From positions 1,860,001-1,924,000 of the forward strand of contig NGZR01000002.1 of NCBI GenBank assembly GCA_002197995.1: DNA of 64,000 bases, given 5' to 3'. The translations under genes were made by a program, and so were the position numbers. This document shows positions 45,201 through 56,332 of the stretch, one piece after another. The DNA is from Gaeumannomyces sp. JS-464 (lineage: Eukaryota > Ascomycota > Sordariomycetes > Magnaporthales > Magnaporthaceae). The notes beneath the pieces were generated by a model, which was not told where the DNA came from, ran no database searches, and saw nothing but the letters and a program-made list of their open reading frames with translations. Position 1 is the first letter of the stretch. Every line of letters begins with the position of its first letter.

Positions 45201-46231
45201 AGAGCCTCGAGGCTGCTAGGTAGCGTGGCTTCGGTGATGCGGCCGTCGCGTAGACCCTCTGTCAGGTTGTCGGTGGTAAGGCGCCCGTGCAGGAACAGGC
45301 CTTGGGCACGATCGCAAATCGTATTCCTGGTGAGCTCCTCAACTTCTGGGCTGAGCCGCGGAGACAGGGCCACGATTCTGGCTTCGACGTAGCGCGCTAC
45401 GTCGGGGTACAGGAGCATTGGATCGAGCTTTAGGCGCAAGACTTCGGGACGGCGGAGAACTTCCTCAATCTTGGGCACAGGCCGACTGGTGAGGAGGGCT
45501 TTGACACTGGCCGGCTTGATGGTGCCAAGCTCGACAAGGCGGGCGATAAAGCCGGAGCACTCGTCGTCCATCTCGTCTAGAGCGTCGGCAACGCAGAAAA
45601 CCGTGTCCATGCGCCGCATGGCTTTCACGAGGGCGTCCCACAGAGCAGCCGTCTCGATACCATCAACGCCGGTGCTGCGTGCCAGAAGGTCGACAGCGGA
45701 AAACAGGAAAGGGCTGTGTGCTAGCAGCTGAGAGGCGTAGTCGCGCACCAGGTACTTGGCGTTGTGATTCTTCTCAACGATCTGGCGGAAGAAGAAGAAG
45801 AGCACGGGCGTGCCCGGATGTGCTTCCTGTAGCTGCCGGATGGTGCTGGCGGCGAAGACGGACTTGCCACTACCAGCGACTCCCCGGACGTGAAGACAGC
45901 CTCTGGGAGTGCTGGCAGGATCGCTGGCATCGCCTTGTGACGCTGGGGGTTGAGACGCGATCCATTCGCGGAAATCGGGCGACTCTCGAACCCAGTTGCC
46001 GGTCCCGGGTACGTAAGAGTGCAGGTGCTTCATGAACTCGCCTCCAGGGGACAGGTACTCGGTGGGCTGGAGCCATTGTTGGAGCTCTCGCATACGCTCT
46101 TGTGTCGAGACGTTGGGTTGGGGCGCAGGGGCTGGCACGGTGTCGCGGGCAACGATATCATACTCGATAGGGTCGATATCGACATCTGCCGGGGGCCCCA
46201 CGGCGGGAGCACTTGGAGCAAAATCGGCCAT
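42239..46231 (-). CDS. STAND NTPase: NACHT domain with long ankyrin array
   Basis: An intact 1,330-codon frame with its ATG at 46231. Residues 1-110 are a linker ending LSPGGEFMKHLHSYVPGTGNW, typical before fungal NACHT domains; no effector domain is recognised. The NACHT core has Walker A GVAGSGKS (117-124), Walker B VFCVADALDE (211-220), and sensor-like VKALLTSRPVPKI, followed by a winged-helix-like region (LPRSLRELYEGML, LIELGSLAAHM, VIHHSFTEFL). From about residue 560 there are some twenty ankyrin repeats, for example TPLHLAARAGWPGYCIRHLV, VVSVLLDHGADATAIDHDGY, VAKLLLDAGASPLTA and SPLHYAARQGRSNAVLLLL. Such proteins are fungal NLR analogues: ligand binding by the repeats drives NACHT oligomerisation and a cell-death or defence output. 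The frame stops at 42239, but ankyrin coding goes on downstream in shifted frames. Confidence 0.9.
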   Translation of the reverse strand: MADFAPSAPAVGPPADVDIDPIEYDIVARDTVPAPAPQPNVSTQERMRELQQWLQPTEYLSPGGEFMKHLHSYVPGTGNWVRESPDFREWIASQPPASQGDASDPASTPRGCLHVRGVAGSGKSVFAASTIRQLQEAHPGTPVLFFFFRQIVEKNHNAKYLVRDYASQLLAHSPFLFSAVDLLARSTGVDGIETAALWDALVKAMRRMDTVFCVADALDEMDDECSGFIARLVELGTIKPASVKALLTSRPVPKIEEVLRRPEVLRLKLDPMLLYPDVARYVEARIVALSPRLSPEVEELTRNTICDRAQGLFLHGRLTTDNLTEGLRDGRITEATLPSSLEALPRSLRELYEGMLRDNALRSGVSTEQQVRILSCVTHSTRPLRLIELGSLAAHMTPGLDLRRGKDMVRASCGQLLEVLEDESMSVIHHSFTEFLNDVERASVHGAFPVLDADAAHAMLATVLLEYMSGCPLLKTDHQDGDRGSYDSWNQHGYTSEEKHRRQQAIEEIGVGHPLLGYALENILHHLKSCNEGPADGFLSAMDKYFVAGEPAFALWMTSKWESFMHGTVTPLHLAARAGWPGYCIRHLVAGKGTDLVDTRDEVLRTALSYAVEEGHAEVVSVLLDHGADATAIDHDGYSALHYACMHHRPSVAKLLLDAGASPLTARTKDSVFARMYGGPSARETPLILACGSSNTELFDIFLPYITKTDADLCFHHATDSHRLETILKTGLVNINSYMGGESALVRSIRRFDLESIKMLLEYGVAVNQRSTCDIYTNGNEVSSELTLPDRESGPTPLHVFAGYGNRPKISSPECRDAARQLLRLLLEKGADINATMDDRFQSGLTPLHCAARGEPASSWLMFFDNEHMQDMVELLLEAGADPNSRTKGGNTPLHLLPEHTAGALASLVQNGADLEAKNENGRSPLLELLFNFNPNETPDLTTLEKLVDLGADVKAVDNGGHTVLDAFVHSLSHFENPEGIAFLRRLVRAGADIKTVSLTEYVSRWRLGKITNDEPIIKAMIDEGLDINRPDERGETVLHALLRSSDVDIPTVQKYLRLGADPAVRTHSGSTLFHALKKASPDWIKFLGSLGVDPLVPDAGGNNVIHHLISYYASEAAEADEGVESLIKVGVDPKAKDSSGATVLHRVKSPQSLEYILGSPWFAGLSVSDPDAQGETPLHVAARIDDLMVKKLLDRGASPEVLNHEGLSPLHYAARQGRSNAVLLLLSWYKSHGLLDWHLNLRDNREGWGYTPLQYACSVGDAESVRYLLSFGADPSILTSCGLSPLHTIVGLHPELATDHLKNRDDPRPFPPTTAEVLENKATALGTEA

Positions 46232-47041
46232 GCTGTCGGCTCGGAACAGAGAAGTCCATGATGGCGAGAAGATTGGTAGGAAAACGCGGGGCGGCAGACT
46301 CCCAGAGAGATAAATAAGGATGCGAAACCGCTACTCCCGGCAGCGAAGGATCACAGCTTGGGGCCATGCCTTCGTCCGCGTGAGCTGCCCAATCAAGCAA
46401 ATGGTCTTTGCTGCCGGAATTGAGTCACCCGGCCGAGGGCCATGCAGGTACGAGGGGAGACATCGCTTACGCCAAGAATGGACGTTGATGGCTTCGCCCC
46501 AACCACCATGGCGGGGATTTCTGCGCTTGCCCCCAGAGTCAGGCCGAGACCGAAAGTCGTGCCAGAGGACGTTGCAGCTGGGAGAACCAAGGTGGCCGTG
46601 CAAAAGAAGTGAGGCCCGAGGCTTGGGCCGTTGCGATTGATTGCCCAGGTAGAATTCGGGTCGAGTTTTTCTGTAGCACGCGCGCCAGGCCTGCTAGCCC
46701 AGAAGCCACAGTGCGCACCACAGAGCCCAGGGATTCACTCTGCTCGCAATTTCGCTGTTCATTCGTGACGCGCCGTGCCACTTGATGCTCGATCCAGTGC
46801 AGGAGATCCCCATTGCATGCTACCCTCAATACACAAGAGAACCATGTATTCATTGATTGCGCTGGTGGCTTGTGTCCGAGAGAGCCTGGGAGTAGCTTGT
46901 TTGTAGCATCCAGCGCGCCGTGTACAGAGTATGCGGCCCCTTCTTTGCGAATCGCATCGATTCCGAAAATTGCGCCGCATTAAAGTCTCATTAGACCGTG
47001 GCCAAATACCAGACGAGGTGTCCACGCAAATACAGGTGTTG
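46232..47041. other. Intergenic, NACHT gene promoter
   Basis: Upstream region of the NACHT gene and 3' flank of the YwbE-like gene. No ORF with support. No TATA or repeat stands out. Confidence 0.4.
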
Positions 47042-47676
47042 TCATGTCTCGAAGTGCCCTGCCACATGATGCGCGACGGCAGCCTCGTCCCCCTCGAAGG
47101 CCCCACACACTGGACAGCTCACCGTCGCGGCAGACTGGGATGCGGCTGCCACATTCTCCTCTGCGTCCCCGCCCGTGGAATCCACAGGCGCGCCGCCCTT
47201 GCCCTTCCCTTTCCTGCGCCCTTTAGGCTTCGCCTGCTTGATGTACGCGTCCAGTCCAATTTGCTCCGCCGGCTTGTCGTCGTCGTCGAGCCTAGTGTCC
47301 CTCACCAGGCCCCGCCGGGCGCCGTCCTGGACCCCTTCGGACCTGACCATCCAGGACGGCCCGCCCGCGGCGTCCAGGGCACCGTCGCCACCTGGGCCAG
47401 CACCCCCGCTGTCAGGGGGCGCGGCTGCGCCCGGCGCCATGCTCTGGACGCGCCCGACCCGGCCATCGGCCAGGCGCACTTTGATGCCGCGCGGGTGGTT
47501 CCCCCGCGTTAGCACGTCGCGTACGGTCCCGGAAACCGTGCGCCCCGTCGGCTGGTCGGCCTTGAGCACGATGTTCACTCCCGCGCCGGGGACCACCTGC
47601 GCCGTGTTGGGCACACGTGGGTGGTGCCTGTGTTGCTGGTTCGGGCGACGTTCGGAGGGTTTCCCGGTTCTGACAT
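47042..47676 (-). CDS. YwbE/DUF2196-like protein with C-terminal zinc finger, one frame break
   Basis: The conserved core is VPGAGVNIVLKADQPTGRTV, SGTVRDVLTRGNHPRGIKVR and LADGRVGRVQSM. This is the small YwbE-type domain known from bacteria and widespread as an N-terminal module in fungal proteins. A charged, Lys-rich linker (KPKGRRKGKGKGG) follows, and the C-terminus is a zinc-finger-like SCPVCGAFEGDEAAVAHHV plus AGHFET, with C-x2-C and H-x3-H spacing. An ATG at 47676 (context aaaccATGTCAG) starts MSEPGNPPNVARTSNTGTT, one base out of frame with the core. Adding a C to the CCC run at 47619-47621 joins them naturally to TPRVPNTAQVV. A GTG at 47614 is where the core frame opens. Molecular function is not established; the zinc finger suggests nucleic-acid or ubiquitin binding (inference). 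Confidence 0.68.
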
Positions 47677-48910
47677 GGTTTTGCAGGAGTTTCTTTCTTC
47701 GCAGTCCCGAATCCCCGGGGCAACCTGGGCGTCTCGTGTGCCAGGATCGGACCGGGCTGTCTCTGCTTCTCCAGTCCCTTTCGGAGGTCGGTCAGAGGTT
47801 TGACGGCATGGCGACGAGGCTTGGTCGAGCTTCAGCAATCTTTGACGCTTCGCTCCCCTGTCACCCCACTTACGCCCACGTGAACTGGCCCGGATTCGCA
47901 AGGCGGCATTACCTCGCCCTCTGTTCTGACAAACAGGATCGCCTTCGCGACACCCAAAGAGGAAATCTCTGGGCATTTGCCCAAATTGGGATGTGACGTG
48001 CAGGCATTCCCCACCCTCCCTCAGTAGGAGCCTTCCCAGGAACGGTAGCACCCACCGGACGTTGGTCCCTAGACGAACCGTGGGTTCCCTGTTCAATACC
48101 ATAGAGTTTCCCCAATCTCCCAAGCCACGCGCGCTACGTACATACATCGACCGTCGGTGGCATCCCTGGTCTCCATTATTGTTGAACCCTCTGCGCATTG
48201 TCACAATGGACGACAGCGCAGGGCCATTGCGGGTGCTGCCTTGTCCATCTATCACGCCCAGTGGCCTGATATTCATTTCCGAGGCCCCATTGCGTGAAAG
48301 CACCTTGGTCGCGTCGCTGGGCTGAGGTGTTGACGATAGCTCCAGTCAGCCCGACGAGGAGCTGCCATTGCGGGGTCGACAGGATCGCCGAACCGTGCGG
48401 GACACTTCAGGGGCAATCCCAGGGTCCATCTGTCCTTGGCCAACCCCCAACCGTCGTTTACCTGGAAACATTGCTCGGGCGGCTCCAAACAGATGTCCAT
48501 CGCGGCGGACATCGTGGCTGTGCTACTACTTGTCGTCTCGTTGAGTGTGATCCACCAGGAGACGCATGCATAGTCCATTTGACTGGCAAATCGAGCCGGC
48601 TCACCCCCGCTAGCATTCAGGGGAGGAAGCGTACGGGCAGAAGGGTTGGCTGACGTTTCGGCAGCGCTTCCGAGATGGAGATGACTTTTCAAGCCTCGAC
48701 ATCGGCCGCCCGCGGGTCCGTTAACACGGGCTGGCAGGAACTACTTAAGGAAGTCGCAGCTATCTCTACGATCCTCCTCGGCATTCCTGGGACCACGTGT
48801 AGAAGCAAGGCACTCACTCCTGCAGACTCGATTTCCCTCTCACGCAACTCTGAGCGCTGATCATCAGGGTATCTAAAACTTCACCTCATCGACAGAAACA
48901 TCACGACGCC
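47677..48910. other. Intergenic between divergent YwbE-like and reductase genes
   Basis: 1.2 kb shared upstream region between two divergently transcribed genes. No ORF with a recognisable domain. A bidirectional promoter is likely by position only. Confidence 0.45.
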
Positions 48911-50765
48911 ATGGAGGCCGACTACGGAGACGTCTCCAGGGCCCTGGAGGGAACGACAATTCTCGTGACAGGCGCTGCCGGATTCGTCGGGACTGCCCTG
49001 CTATACCGTTTACTCCTCGACCCCAATCTAAAGACCAGAGTCAAGCGCGTGCTCGCCCTGATTCGGGGAAGCACCTTTGAGGAGGCCGTCAAGAAGCTGC
49101 CGCCAGTGCTTCGCGAGCTTGCCCGTCCCATCGACACCGACGAGCCCGATGCGAAACTACTGATCCTCCGAGGAGATTGCCGGCATGCGCAACTGGGCCT
49201 CACTGGACCAAGTCTACAGACTGCTCGGCAGGCGGATGTGGTTATCCACGCGGCAGGGGAGACCCGCTTCATGCTGGGTCTATCCGATGCCATGGATTGC
49301 ATCGTGAGTGGGAACATCGGCCCCTGGGATCCGCGGACGCGTACGCGGCCGGCCCCACGGCCCTTGCTAACCCAACGTTCCAGACCGACCTAGCCTACCA
49401 GGCCGCCCGCTTCTCGCTGGGCTCGAGCAACGTCAAGACCCACATCCACCTCTCGACGACATATGTTGGTTGGTTTATGGGCAACGGCTCCACCGTAACG
49501 GAGGACTTCCTTCAGAATGACCTGGGCGATGATGATGACGACACCCACGCAAACACCTATCTACATGCCAAGACACTGGCTGAGGAGTCCGTCAATGCAC
49601 TCTTCAAGCCCCAAGCTGGCCGCCCCGTGCACGGCAAATCAGTACGCATCCTCCGGATATGCACGCTGGGAGCTGCCGCCGCCTTCCCCTCTCCGGGGTG
49701 CGGCGCTTGCCAAACCAGCACGCCTGTGTCCGCAGCGCTTGCCGCCGTGCCGGTTGCCGAGAACATCCCTGAAATGGCCTGGATTCCACGTGATTCTTTC
49801 CTAGATGGTTCGTTTATTGCTACACACTTACGCGTCCTTCAGGCCAGCCTTGTATCTCGCCCGCTAAAATCACTAGCTCCACCATACGTTTGCTGACGAT
49901 GTTACCACGACACTAGTCCTCCCTGTCGACATTGCGGTGAACCAGATCCTCGCCCTAACCGCATCAGCGCACAGGAATCACACCCTCCGCCTGCTGCCTT
50001 GTCTCACCCTCGCAACGTTCGCAACCCCGTCAACGCGCGAGGCACCAACGTGCCAGTGTACCATGTCGCCAGCGGCTTGCTACCACAGACGCAGCTGCGG
50101 TTCCTGACGCTCAACAAGCCAGAGGTCAAGATCGCGCAGCCGTACGTCAAGGAGAAGAGCCTGATGTGCTGCTACATGCCCTTCATCGAGAAGCAGGTGC
50201 ACTTTGATGTCTCTCGCGCGCGGTCCGCCATGGGCACCACACCGCCCTCCCAGCTGGACGACCGCACCGACACCACAGACCCGGCGGGCGACCGCGTTGC
50301 CGACAGCAGTGCCCCCACGCTGCTGTTCCCAGAGGCGGTGGAGGACCTCGGCAGCGATCGGGCTTCGGCAACGTCGCCGTCCATCTCGCCATCCCTGGAC
50401 GGAAGCGTCGTCTTCGATGACGACCCGCTTGCTGCTGCCAGGCGAAACAGCAACGCGGCGCTGAGCGACCTCGCCTCGTCCATCTCGGAACCACCCAGTG
50501 ATGGCGAGGAGAAGGAGAACCGTTCTAGGATGCCGGCCGCCGCCGCCGCCCCTGCGGCCACGACGTTCAACGTGAGCCGAACCTGGGCCGACCAGCCATC
50601 GACTGCGGCGCCCTCGAGGTCGACTGCAGGAAGGCGCTTGAGGCGCACTTCGGCCCCATGACTGCCAGCGCGGACTCGGCAGCTTGGGTCGGATACCTGG
50701 AAGCCGTCAGGGACGAGATGGATCGTTACATGCTGCTTGCGGCTGAGGACTCGTGGGTGGATTGA
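48911..50765 (+). CDS. Fatty acyl-CoA reductase-like (NAD_binding_4/male-sterility) protein, frame-broken
   Basis: Exon 1 is 48911-49303, the intron 49304-49383 (gtgagt...ttccag), and exon 2 starts at 49384. The Rossmann motif is TILVTGAAGFVGTALLYRLL, followed by VLALIRG and VVIHAAGETRF, as in acyl-CoA reductases. Exon 2 carries the catalytic Tyr/Lys region (HLSTTYVGW, then YLHAKTLAEE: YxxxK). Later segments PVDIAVNQILAL and PVYHVASG are also family-typical, and the last block ends ALEAHFGPMTAS, WVGYLEAVRDEMDRYM. A second intron ends near 49876, but its donor is unclear. One frame change lies around 49955-49995, and one base is missing near 50592-50597. Expected reaction: NADPH reduction of a fatty acyl-CoA to aldehyde or alcohol, at a membrane or peroxisome. 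It could be a polyketide- or wax-related reductase instead. The acidic Ser-rich insert at 50280-50540 looks like a linker. Confidence 0.68.
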
Positions 50766-51885
50766 AGAATCGGAGTAGTGCTGTACCATGTATGAAGTGG
50801 AGCATGGAGTCAAGTAGTGCTGTAATCACCAATCGCAGGGGCGTTCTCCTAGATGCTACCCGGCAATATGGGGAGCAAGCAAGGAGTAGAGGAAATTGTG
50901 CAGTAGGTGACCGAGAAGCCCGGGCGGTCCGGCACGGTCTCGACGCCGTGTAGACGACGACGGCGACGATGACGCGCTGCCGCCCGACGATGTAGAAGTG
51001 GGCGCCGGTGGCTCTGGTGCGAGCGCGTCGTCTTGAAGGCGAAGCGCTTGTCGTGCGGGGCCACGGTGGCGTGCCACTGCGGTACTGTGCGCTTTCCGCA
51101 TCAACTATCTCTTTAATCCCATCCAGGTTTGCTCCCGCCGATGGGAAGCATATGCGCACGCACACCCGAGGGTTCCACCCGGCGAGCCGCGAAGGGGTGA
51201 ACTTCCGTCGGATGCGTCAATACCTTGTCACTGCAGCCGTCGGGTTGGACAGCAGGTAGAACATCGGGAAGTGCAACAGGTGCAGGCACCTGTGGCTTGG
51301 AGCTTCAATCCCCGACCCCGATCAACAAGCAGTCTTCCAGTTCCCCCGCACCAGGCTCATGATCTCATCTCGGGATCGCGGGGACAATGTGGGTTTATCT
51401 CTCGGTTCGTCCATGGAAAAGGCCACCAATACTGACAGCGGCGGATGCGCATCTGGCCGGCTGATCCGGGTAAATGCCGTCATTGTGGCTCCGGCTGTTG
51501 ATGAACCGACGTGCAGATGGGATCCCCCTGAGGGGAAACTGGGGATAGATCTGATTGGACAATTGGGGTTTGCCCCGTGTCCACGCGCTTCACGTCACCT
51601 CCTCAACCCCAACTGTCAGCCTGGGTGAACTGGGTTTGTCGCTTCTCCCCGCTCCAACTTTCGGCTACCACGATTGGCGACATTCCCTCGGCGCCTCAGC
51701 ATCCACACGGCCATGCAACCTTGCTGCGAACGGGGAGTCCTGCGGGGGACTCGGGAGAGCCTCCAGGTACATATATCTACATGCGTACCTCGGCCGCGGC
51801 CAGCGGCTCCAGGGATCCCAGCCAGCGACGCTCGAAGCACTGACCAGATCGCAGGCGCACAAGCGCGCGTCTTCCCCTAGCCGCC
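50766..51885. other. Intergenic, reductase 3' flank and fucosidase promoter
   Basis: No gene recognised in about 1.1 kb. Short frames on both strands lack domains. Confidence 0.45.
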
Positions 51886-54484
51886 ATGCCTTCGCTTTTC
51901 CTCAGCGCGAAGATGCGCGCCATCGCCCTGGCCGTGGCTGCCATCGCGACCGGTAGCGCCCGCGCGGCCGACTCAAGCCCTCCCAACTCGGCCGGCAACC
52001 CCTGCGCATGTGGCAGACGACCCCCGGCGTCACCTACAACGACTCGTTCCTCATCGGCAACGGGCGCCTCGGCTTCTCGCTGCCGGGTGGCGCCCTGTCC
52101 GAGTCCATCGTGCTTAATGAGGACTCGTTCTGGTCTGGCGGCGAGATGGATCGCGTTAACCCGGACGCCGCCGCCTACATGCCCGAGATCCAGACCCTGA
52201 TCGCGCGCGGCGAAATCCGGGAGGCCTCGAGGCTCGCGTCCATGGCCTACGTCGGCACCCCGTGTGTCCGCCATTTCGACTGGGTAGGCAAAGCTGGCCA
52301 TCTCGATGCGCGGCTCCACGGGGCAGGTCGGGAACTACGAGAGGTGGCTGGATGTTGGCGAGGGCGTCGCTGGTGTCTACTACACCGTTGGTGGTGTTGC
52401 CTACAAGAGGGAGTACACGGCCAGCTTCCCAGATGATGTCATCGCGGTCCAAATCTCGGCGAACAAGACTGGCGCTGTGTCGTTTGACCTCCACCAGTCG
52501 AGAGGAATTGGCCTGAACCTGTTCCAGGACTCAGCTGGGGCGTCTGGTAGAGATACTATTCTGATGGGCGGAGGGAGTTTCGGCGCAAATGCGATCGTAT
52601 TTGCCGCTGGCGTCAAGGTTACGGTTAGTGGTGGCAGCCTCAAGAGGATCGGTGATACCATTGTCGTCGAGGGTGCCGACTCGGCGACCGTCTACTGGTC
52701 TGCGTGGACCAGCTACCGCAAGCCCGCAGGGGATCTACAGTCCGCTGTCCTGGCAGACCTCGCTAAGGCGTCTGGAAAAGGGTACGACGCCCTTCGGGGC
52801 GACCATGTCAAGGACTACCGGAGCCTCGCTGGCCGCGTCGAGCTCAGCCTGGGGAAGTCGTCATCGGGACAAAAAGCCAAGAGTACAGCAGATCGCCTGC
52901 GAGGCCTGCGAACAGGCTTCGACCCCGAGATTGCGACACTCTATTTTTACTTCGCTCGATATCTGCTCATCGCGAGCGGGAGACCAGGGACACTCCCAGC
53001 AAACCTTCAGGGCCTGTGGAACAACGACCTGAATCCGATGTGGGGGTCCAAGTATACCATCAACATTAACTTGGAGATGAACTACTGGCCGTCACTGCTC
53101 ACAAGTAAACACTCCCCTTCTCATCCATACTAAAGGTATCAGTGGCTGACTTGTCCATACTCGATTTCTCCTCCCAGACATGCCCGAGCTCCACGAGTCC
53201 ATGTTCCAGCACATCATGAAGATGCACCAGAAAGGCCGCGATGTCGCCAAGCGGATGTACAACGCCTCGGGCTCCGTATGCCACCACAACACCGACCTGT
53301 GGGGTGACTGCGCGCCGCAGGACAACTACGCCGCCTCGACCTTCTGGCCCTCCGGCCTCGCCTGGATGGCCACGCACATCTACGAGCACTACCAGTTCAC
53401 GGGCGACGGCGACGTCCTTCGGAAATACTACCCCGCCCTCCGCGACGCCGCGGTCTTCTTCCTCGACTTCATGATCGAGCACGACGGCCACCTCGTCACC
53501 AACCCTAGCGTCTCGCCCGAGATCTCGTACCGCCTGCCCAACACCACCCAGTCCGTCGCCCTGACCCTCGGCCCCACCGCCGACAACTCCATCATTTGGG
53601 AGCTCGTCGGCATGGTCCTCGAGTCGCAAAAGGTCCTCGGTGATGACGCAGACAACCTCAGCCAGCGCCTGGCCACCATGCGCGCACGCCTGCCACCCCT
53701 GCGGAAGGACCAGTACGGCGGCATCGCCGAGTTCTACCGGGACTTCACCGAGGACGAGCCGGGCCACCGGCACTTCTCGCAGCTTTTCGGCCTGTTTCCG
53801 GGCAGCCAGATCACGGCATCCAACAAGACAACCTTTGAGGCCGCGCGCGCGTCGCTGCGGCGCAGACTGGCCTTCGGCGGCGGCGACACGGGCTGGTCGC
53901 GCGCGTGGGCCGTCGCGCTCGAGGCACGCCTGCTCAATGCCACCGGCGTGGCCGCCAGCTATAACCACCTGCTGACGCGCCTGACGTACCCCAACTCGAT
54001 GCTCGACATCAACGAGCCCTCGGCCTTCCAGCTCGACGGCAACTACGGCGGCGTCACCGTCGTCGAGGCGCTGGTGCAGAGCCACGAGCTCGTTGCGGCT
54101 GTTGCGGCGTCGGGCTCGTCCGGGCTGACGCCTGCGTATGTGGGCGAGTCTGACGGGGGCAAAGCCGCGCACCACCTGATCCGCCTGCTGCCCGCGCTGC
54201 CGAAGCAGTGGGCTGTCAACGGGGGCGGGCACGCCAAGGGCCTGCTCGCCAGGGGTGGGTTCGAGCTGGACGTCTACTGGGACGGCGAGGCTAGGCTAGT
54301 GAATGCGACGATAACTAGCCACAAGGGCAACACAGCGTGGGTGACACTGGGGGATACTGCTCTAGGGAATGAGGGCGCAGCGTCTAATTCAGCCCAGTTC
54401 ATAAAGGTCGAGGGCCTCGGACAGGGGTCGTTCATCAAGGTGGAGTCGGAGGCTGGTGGGAAATACATTGTGACCCGGGCTTAG
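51886..54484 (+). CDS. Secreted GH95 alpha-L-fucosidase, two small frame breaks
   Basis: Starts MPSLFLSAKMRAIALAVAAI, a signal peptide (an internal ATG at 51913 also works). The GH95 N-terminal domain reads LRMWQTTPGVTYNDSFLIGN, GRLGFSLPGG and VLNEDSFWSGG. Then come NYERWLDVGEG, the central helical region PANLQGLWNNDLNPMWGSKY and ININLEMNYW, and, after an intron (53105-53177), NMPELHESM, CHHNTDLWGDCAPQDN, SPEISY and MLDINEPSAFQLDGNYGG, all in family order; the H-x-N-T-D-x-W segment includes active-site residues. The frame changes at the C run 51999-52002 (one C missing) and at AAA 52290-52292 (one A extra). With both corrected the protein is about 840 residues, the usual length. Expected activity is inverting hydrolysis of terminal alpha-1,2-fucose, or alpha-L-galactose from xyloglucan, outside the cell. 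Confidence 0.85.
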
Positions 54485-54562
54485 CATGCTACGATTCGAC
54501 CAGGCTGTCCGAATCAATCTATACTCCCTCTACCCGTGTCCACCTTCGAGACTGATCCCGTT

Positions 54563-55891
54563 TTACCGGTGGTTCCTCCTGCGACGCACCGACGCTGCTG
54601 CTGCCCCAGTCGCCCGCGCGCTCTCTGCCACCTCCTCCCGGGCCTTCTTCAAGAACGCAGCAACCGCCGACCAGTGAAACTTCTCCGCGAGCTTCTCCGC
54701 CGTGCTGCCAAAGAACGTCGTGGCGTCCAGGTCGGCGCCGTGGTCGACCAGGAGCTTTACGACCTCGAGGTGGCCCGCTGTGCGGCCGCATGCAGAGGGG
54801 TGCGGTTCCGGAGCCCCGCTGCGTTGACGAGGTCTTCGTTGCCGCCTTCCTCCTGTAGTCGGTTTCGTACTTTGGTCGCGAGTCCGGCCTCACAGAGGTC
54901 GTGAAACATTATCTGCGCCGTGCAGCAGCGGGGGTTCGGGGCGCCGGCCGGGGGCTTGCCCCAGCATTCCGCAAGATGCCGGCGATGACGTCGTGTCCCA
55001 GCCGCAGGGCGCACTCGAGCGGACTCTCCATCCCGACCCATGGTCGTTGGCGTCGGCGCCGCAGGTCACGAGCAGCTCAACGCACGCCTTGTGTCCGTTT
55101 TCTACGGCGAGATGGAGCGGCGGCCGCGTCCGCCACGCGGGCCCCTGCGGATGGCATCCATGTTCTTCGAAAAGCCGGCGCATCAGGTCGTCGAGGCCTA
55201 GAAGGGCTGCCACTTGCATGGGCGTCCGAGGGCATGTCTCAGTTCCCTTGCGTAGTGCCGAAATCACGCCCTCGTCGTCAACAGAAGCCGCCGGGAGCTC
55301 GTTAGCGTCTTGGGGTTGCGGCTGGGACGCGGCCCGACGACGGCGCCCCTCTTCCAGCAGCAGCTCGACGAGGTCCCAGTGTTGATAGCGAACGGCGTGG
55401 TCGAGCGCTGTGCAACGCTCCTTGTCTTGGCGACCGGCCGTGGCCCCATTGTTCAGCAACATCTTTGCGATTTTAACGGAGCCGCACCTCGCAGCGTAAT
55501 GCAACGGCGTGCGGCCCCACGAGCATAATGGAGTCACCGAAGCTCCGTTCTCCAGCAATAGCTTGACGATTTCCAGCTTGCCGTCTCGTACCGCAAAGGT
55601 CAGGGGCGTGAAGGACGCTCTGCTTTTTGCCTCGACTGACGCCTTATGGGCTAGGAGAAGCTCGACAGTTTCGAGATGGCCATTTATGACGGCATGATGA
55701 AGGGCTGTACGGCTCTCGCGGTCTTTCTTTTCCAGGTTGGGCTTTCCCTTCTTCAGCAGGAGCTTAAGGCTGCGAATTTTCCCGCGGATGGCAGCATGGT
55801 GGAGTGGCGTCAGCGATTTGTCCGGCCTCACGGGTCCTGGAGGGCCCTTTCGCGCGGCCTTAGACGCCAGCGGGTACCGGCGCCGGTTCAT
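54563..55891 (-). CDS. Ankyrin-repeat protein, frame-broken
   Basis: A 333-codon frame from ATG 55891 holds about eight repeats: TPLHHAAIRGKIRSLKLLLK, TALHHAVINGHLETVELLLA, TPLTFAVRDGKLEIVKLLLE, TPLHYAARCGSVKIAKMLLN and more, up to CGADANDHG. The coding then continues in three successive one-base-shifted frames: ESPLECALRLGHDVIAGIL (from about 55032, where one G of a GGG run seems lost), NRTPLHAAA, and GHLEVVKLLVDHGADLDATT ending at the stop 54563-54565 after VRRRNHR. Restored, it is about 440 residues of almost pure ankyrin, with a basic N-terminus and no enzymatic domain. It faces the lipase-NACHT gene head to head across 440 bp, so a shared promoter is possible. Likely a protein-interaction scaffold; partner unknown. 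Confidence 0.72.
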
Positions 55892-56332
55892 TGTCTTTTC
55901 TTTCGATATCTTTGATCACGGAAATAGTTGGGTGCAAGAAGGCGGCGGAAACCTGTCAGTTTGGCAACGCAGAATAAGAAAAGGGAGCGTTATATACAGC
56001 AGCAGGATGCGTTGTAGCACTCCTTCACCCAGAGCTGGTGGGCGCGCTAGTCCCCAGAGGGCATAATTATGGCGGGGGCGCAGCTCGGGGCGCAGCTCGA
56101 GGCGCTATGCAAGGCAGTCTCTAGCCAGCCCGCAGTCTGACCTCTCACACCGACACTCATGAATTTCCGCGGGCTTCATCGGCTTGGACCGACGCAGACA
56201 CAAAAAAAAAAAAAAAAAAAAAACATCTGCCCTCAATACATTCTAGCTTGGCCGCCGTTGAAGTCCCGACATTGTCTTCTTTTTGGTGACATTCTTCAGC
56301 ATATTTGGGCCCTTTGGATTTGCCTGGTCAGT
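55892..56332. other. Short divergent promoter region with an A-run
   Basis: 441 bp between head-to-head ankyrin and lipase-NACHT genes. Contains a run of about 22 A at 56202-56223. No gene. Confidence 0.45.

Noticed and set aside
53099..54232. 377-codon minus-strand frame
   Set aside because: Antisense shadow of the GH95 C-terminal half.
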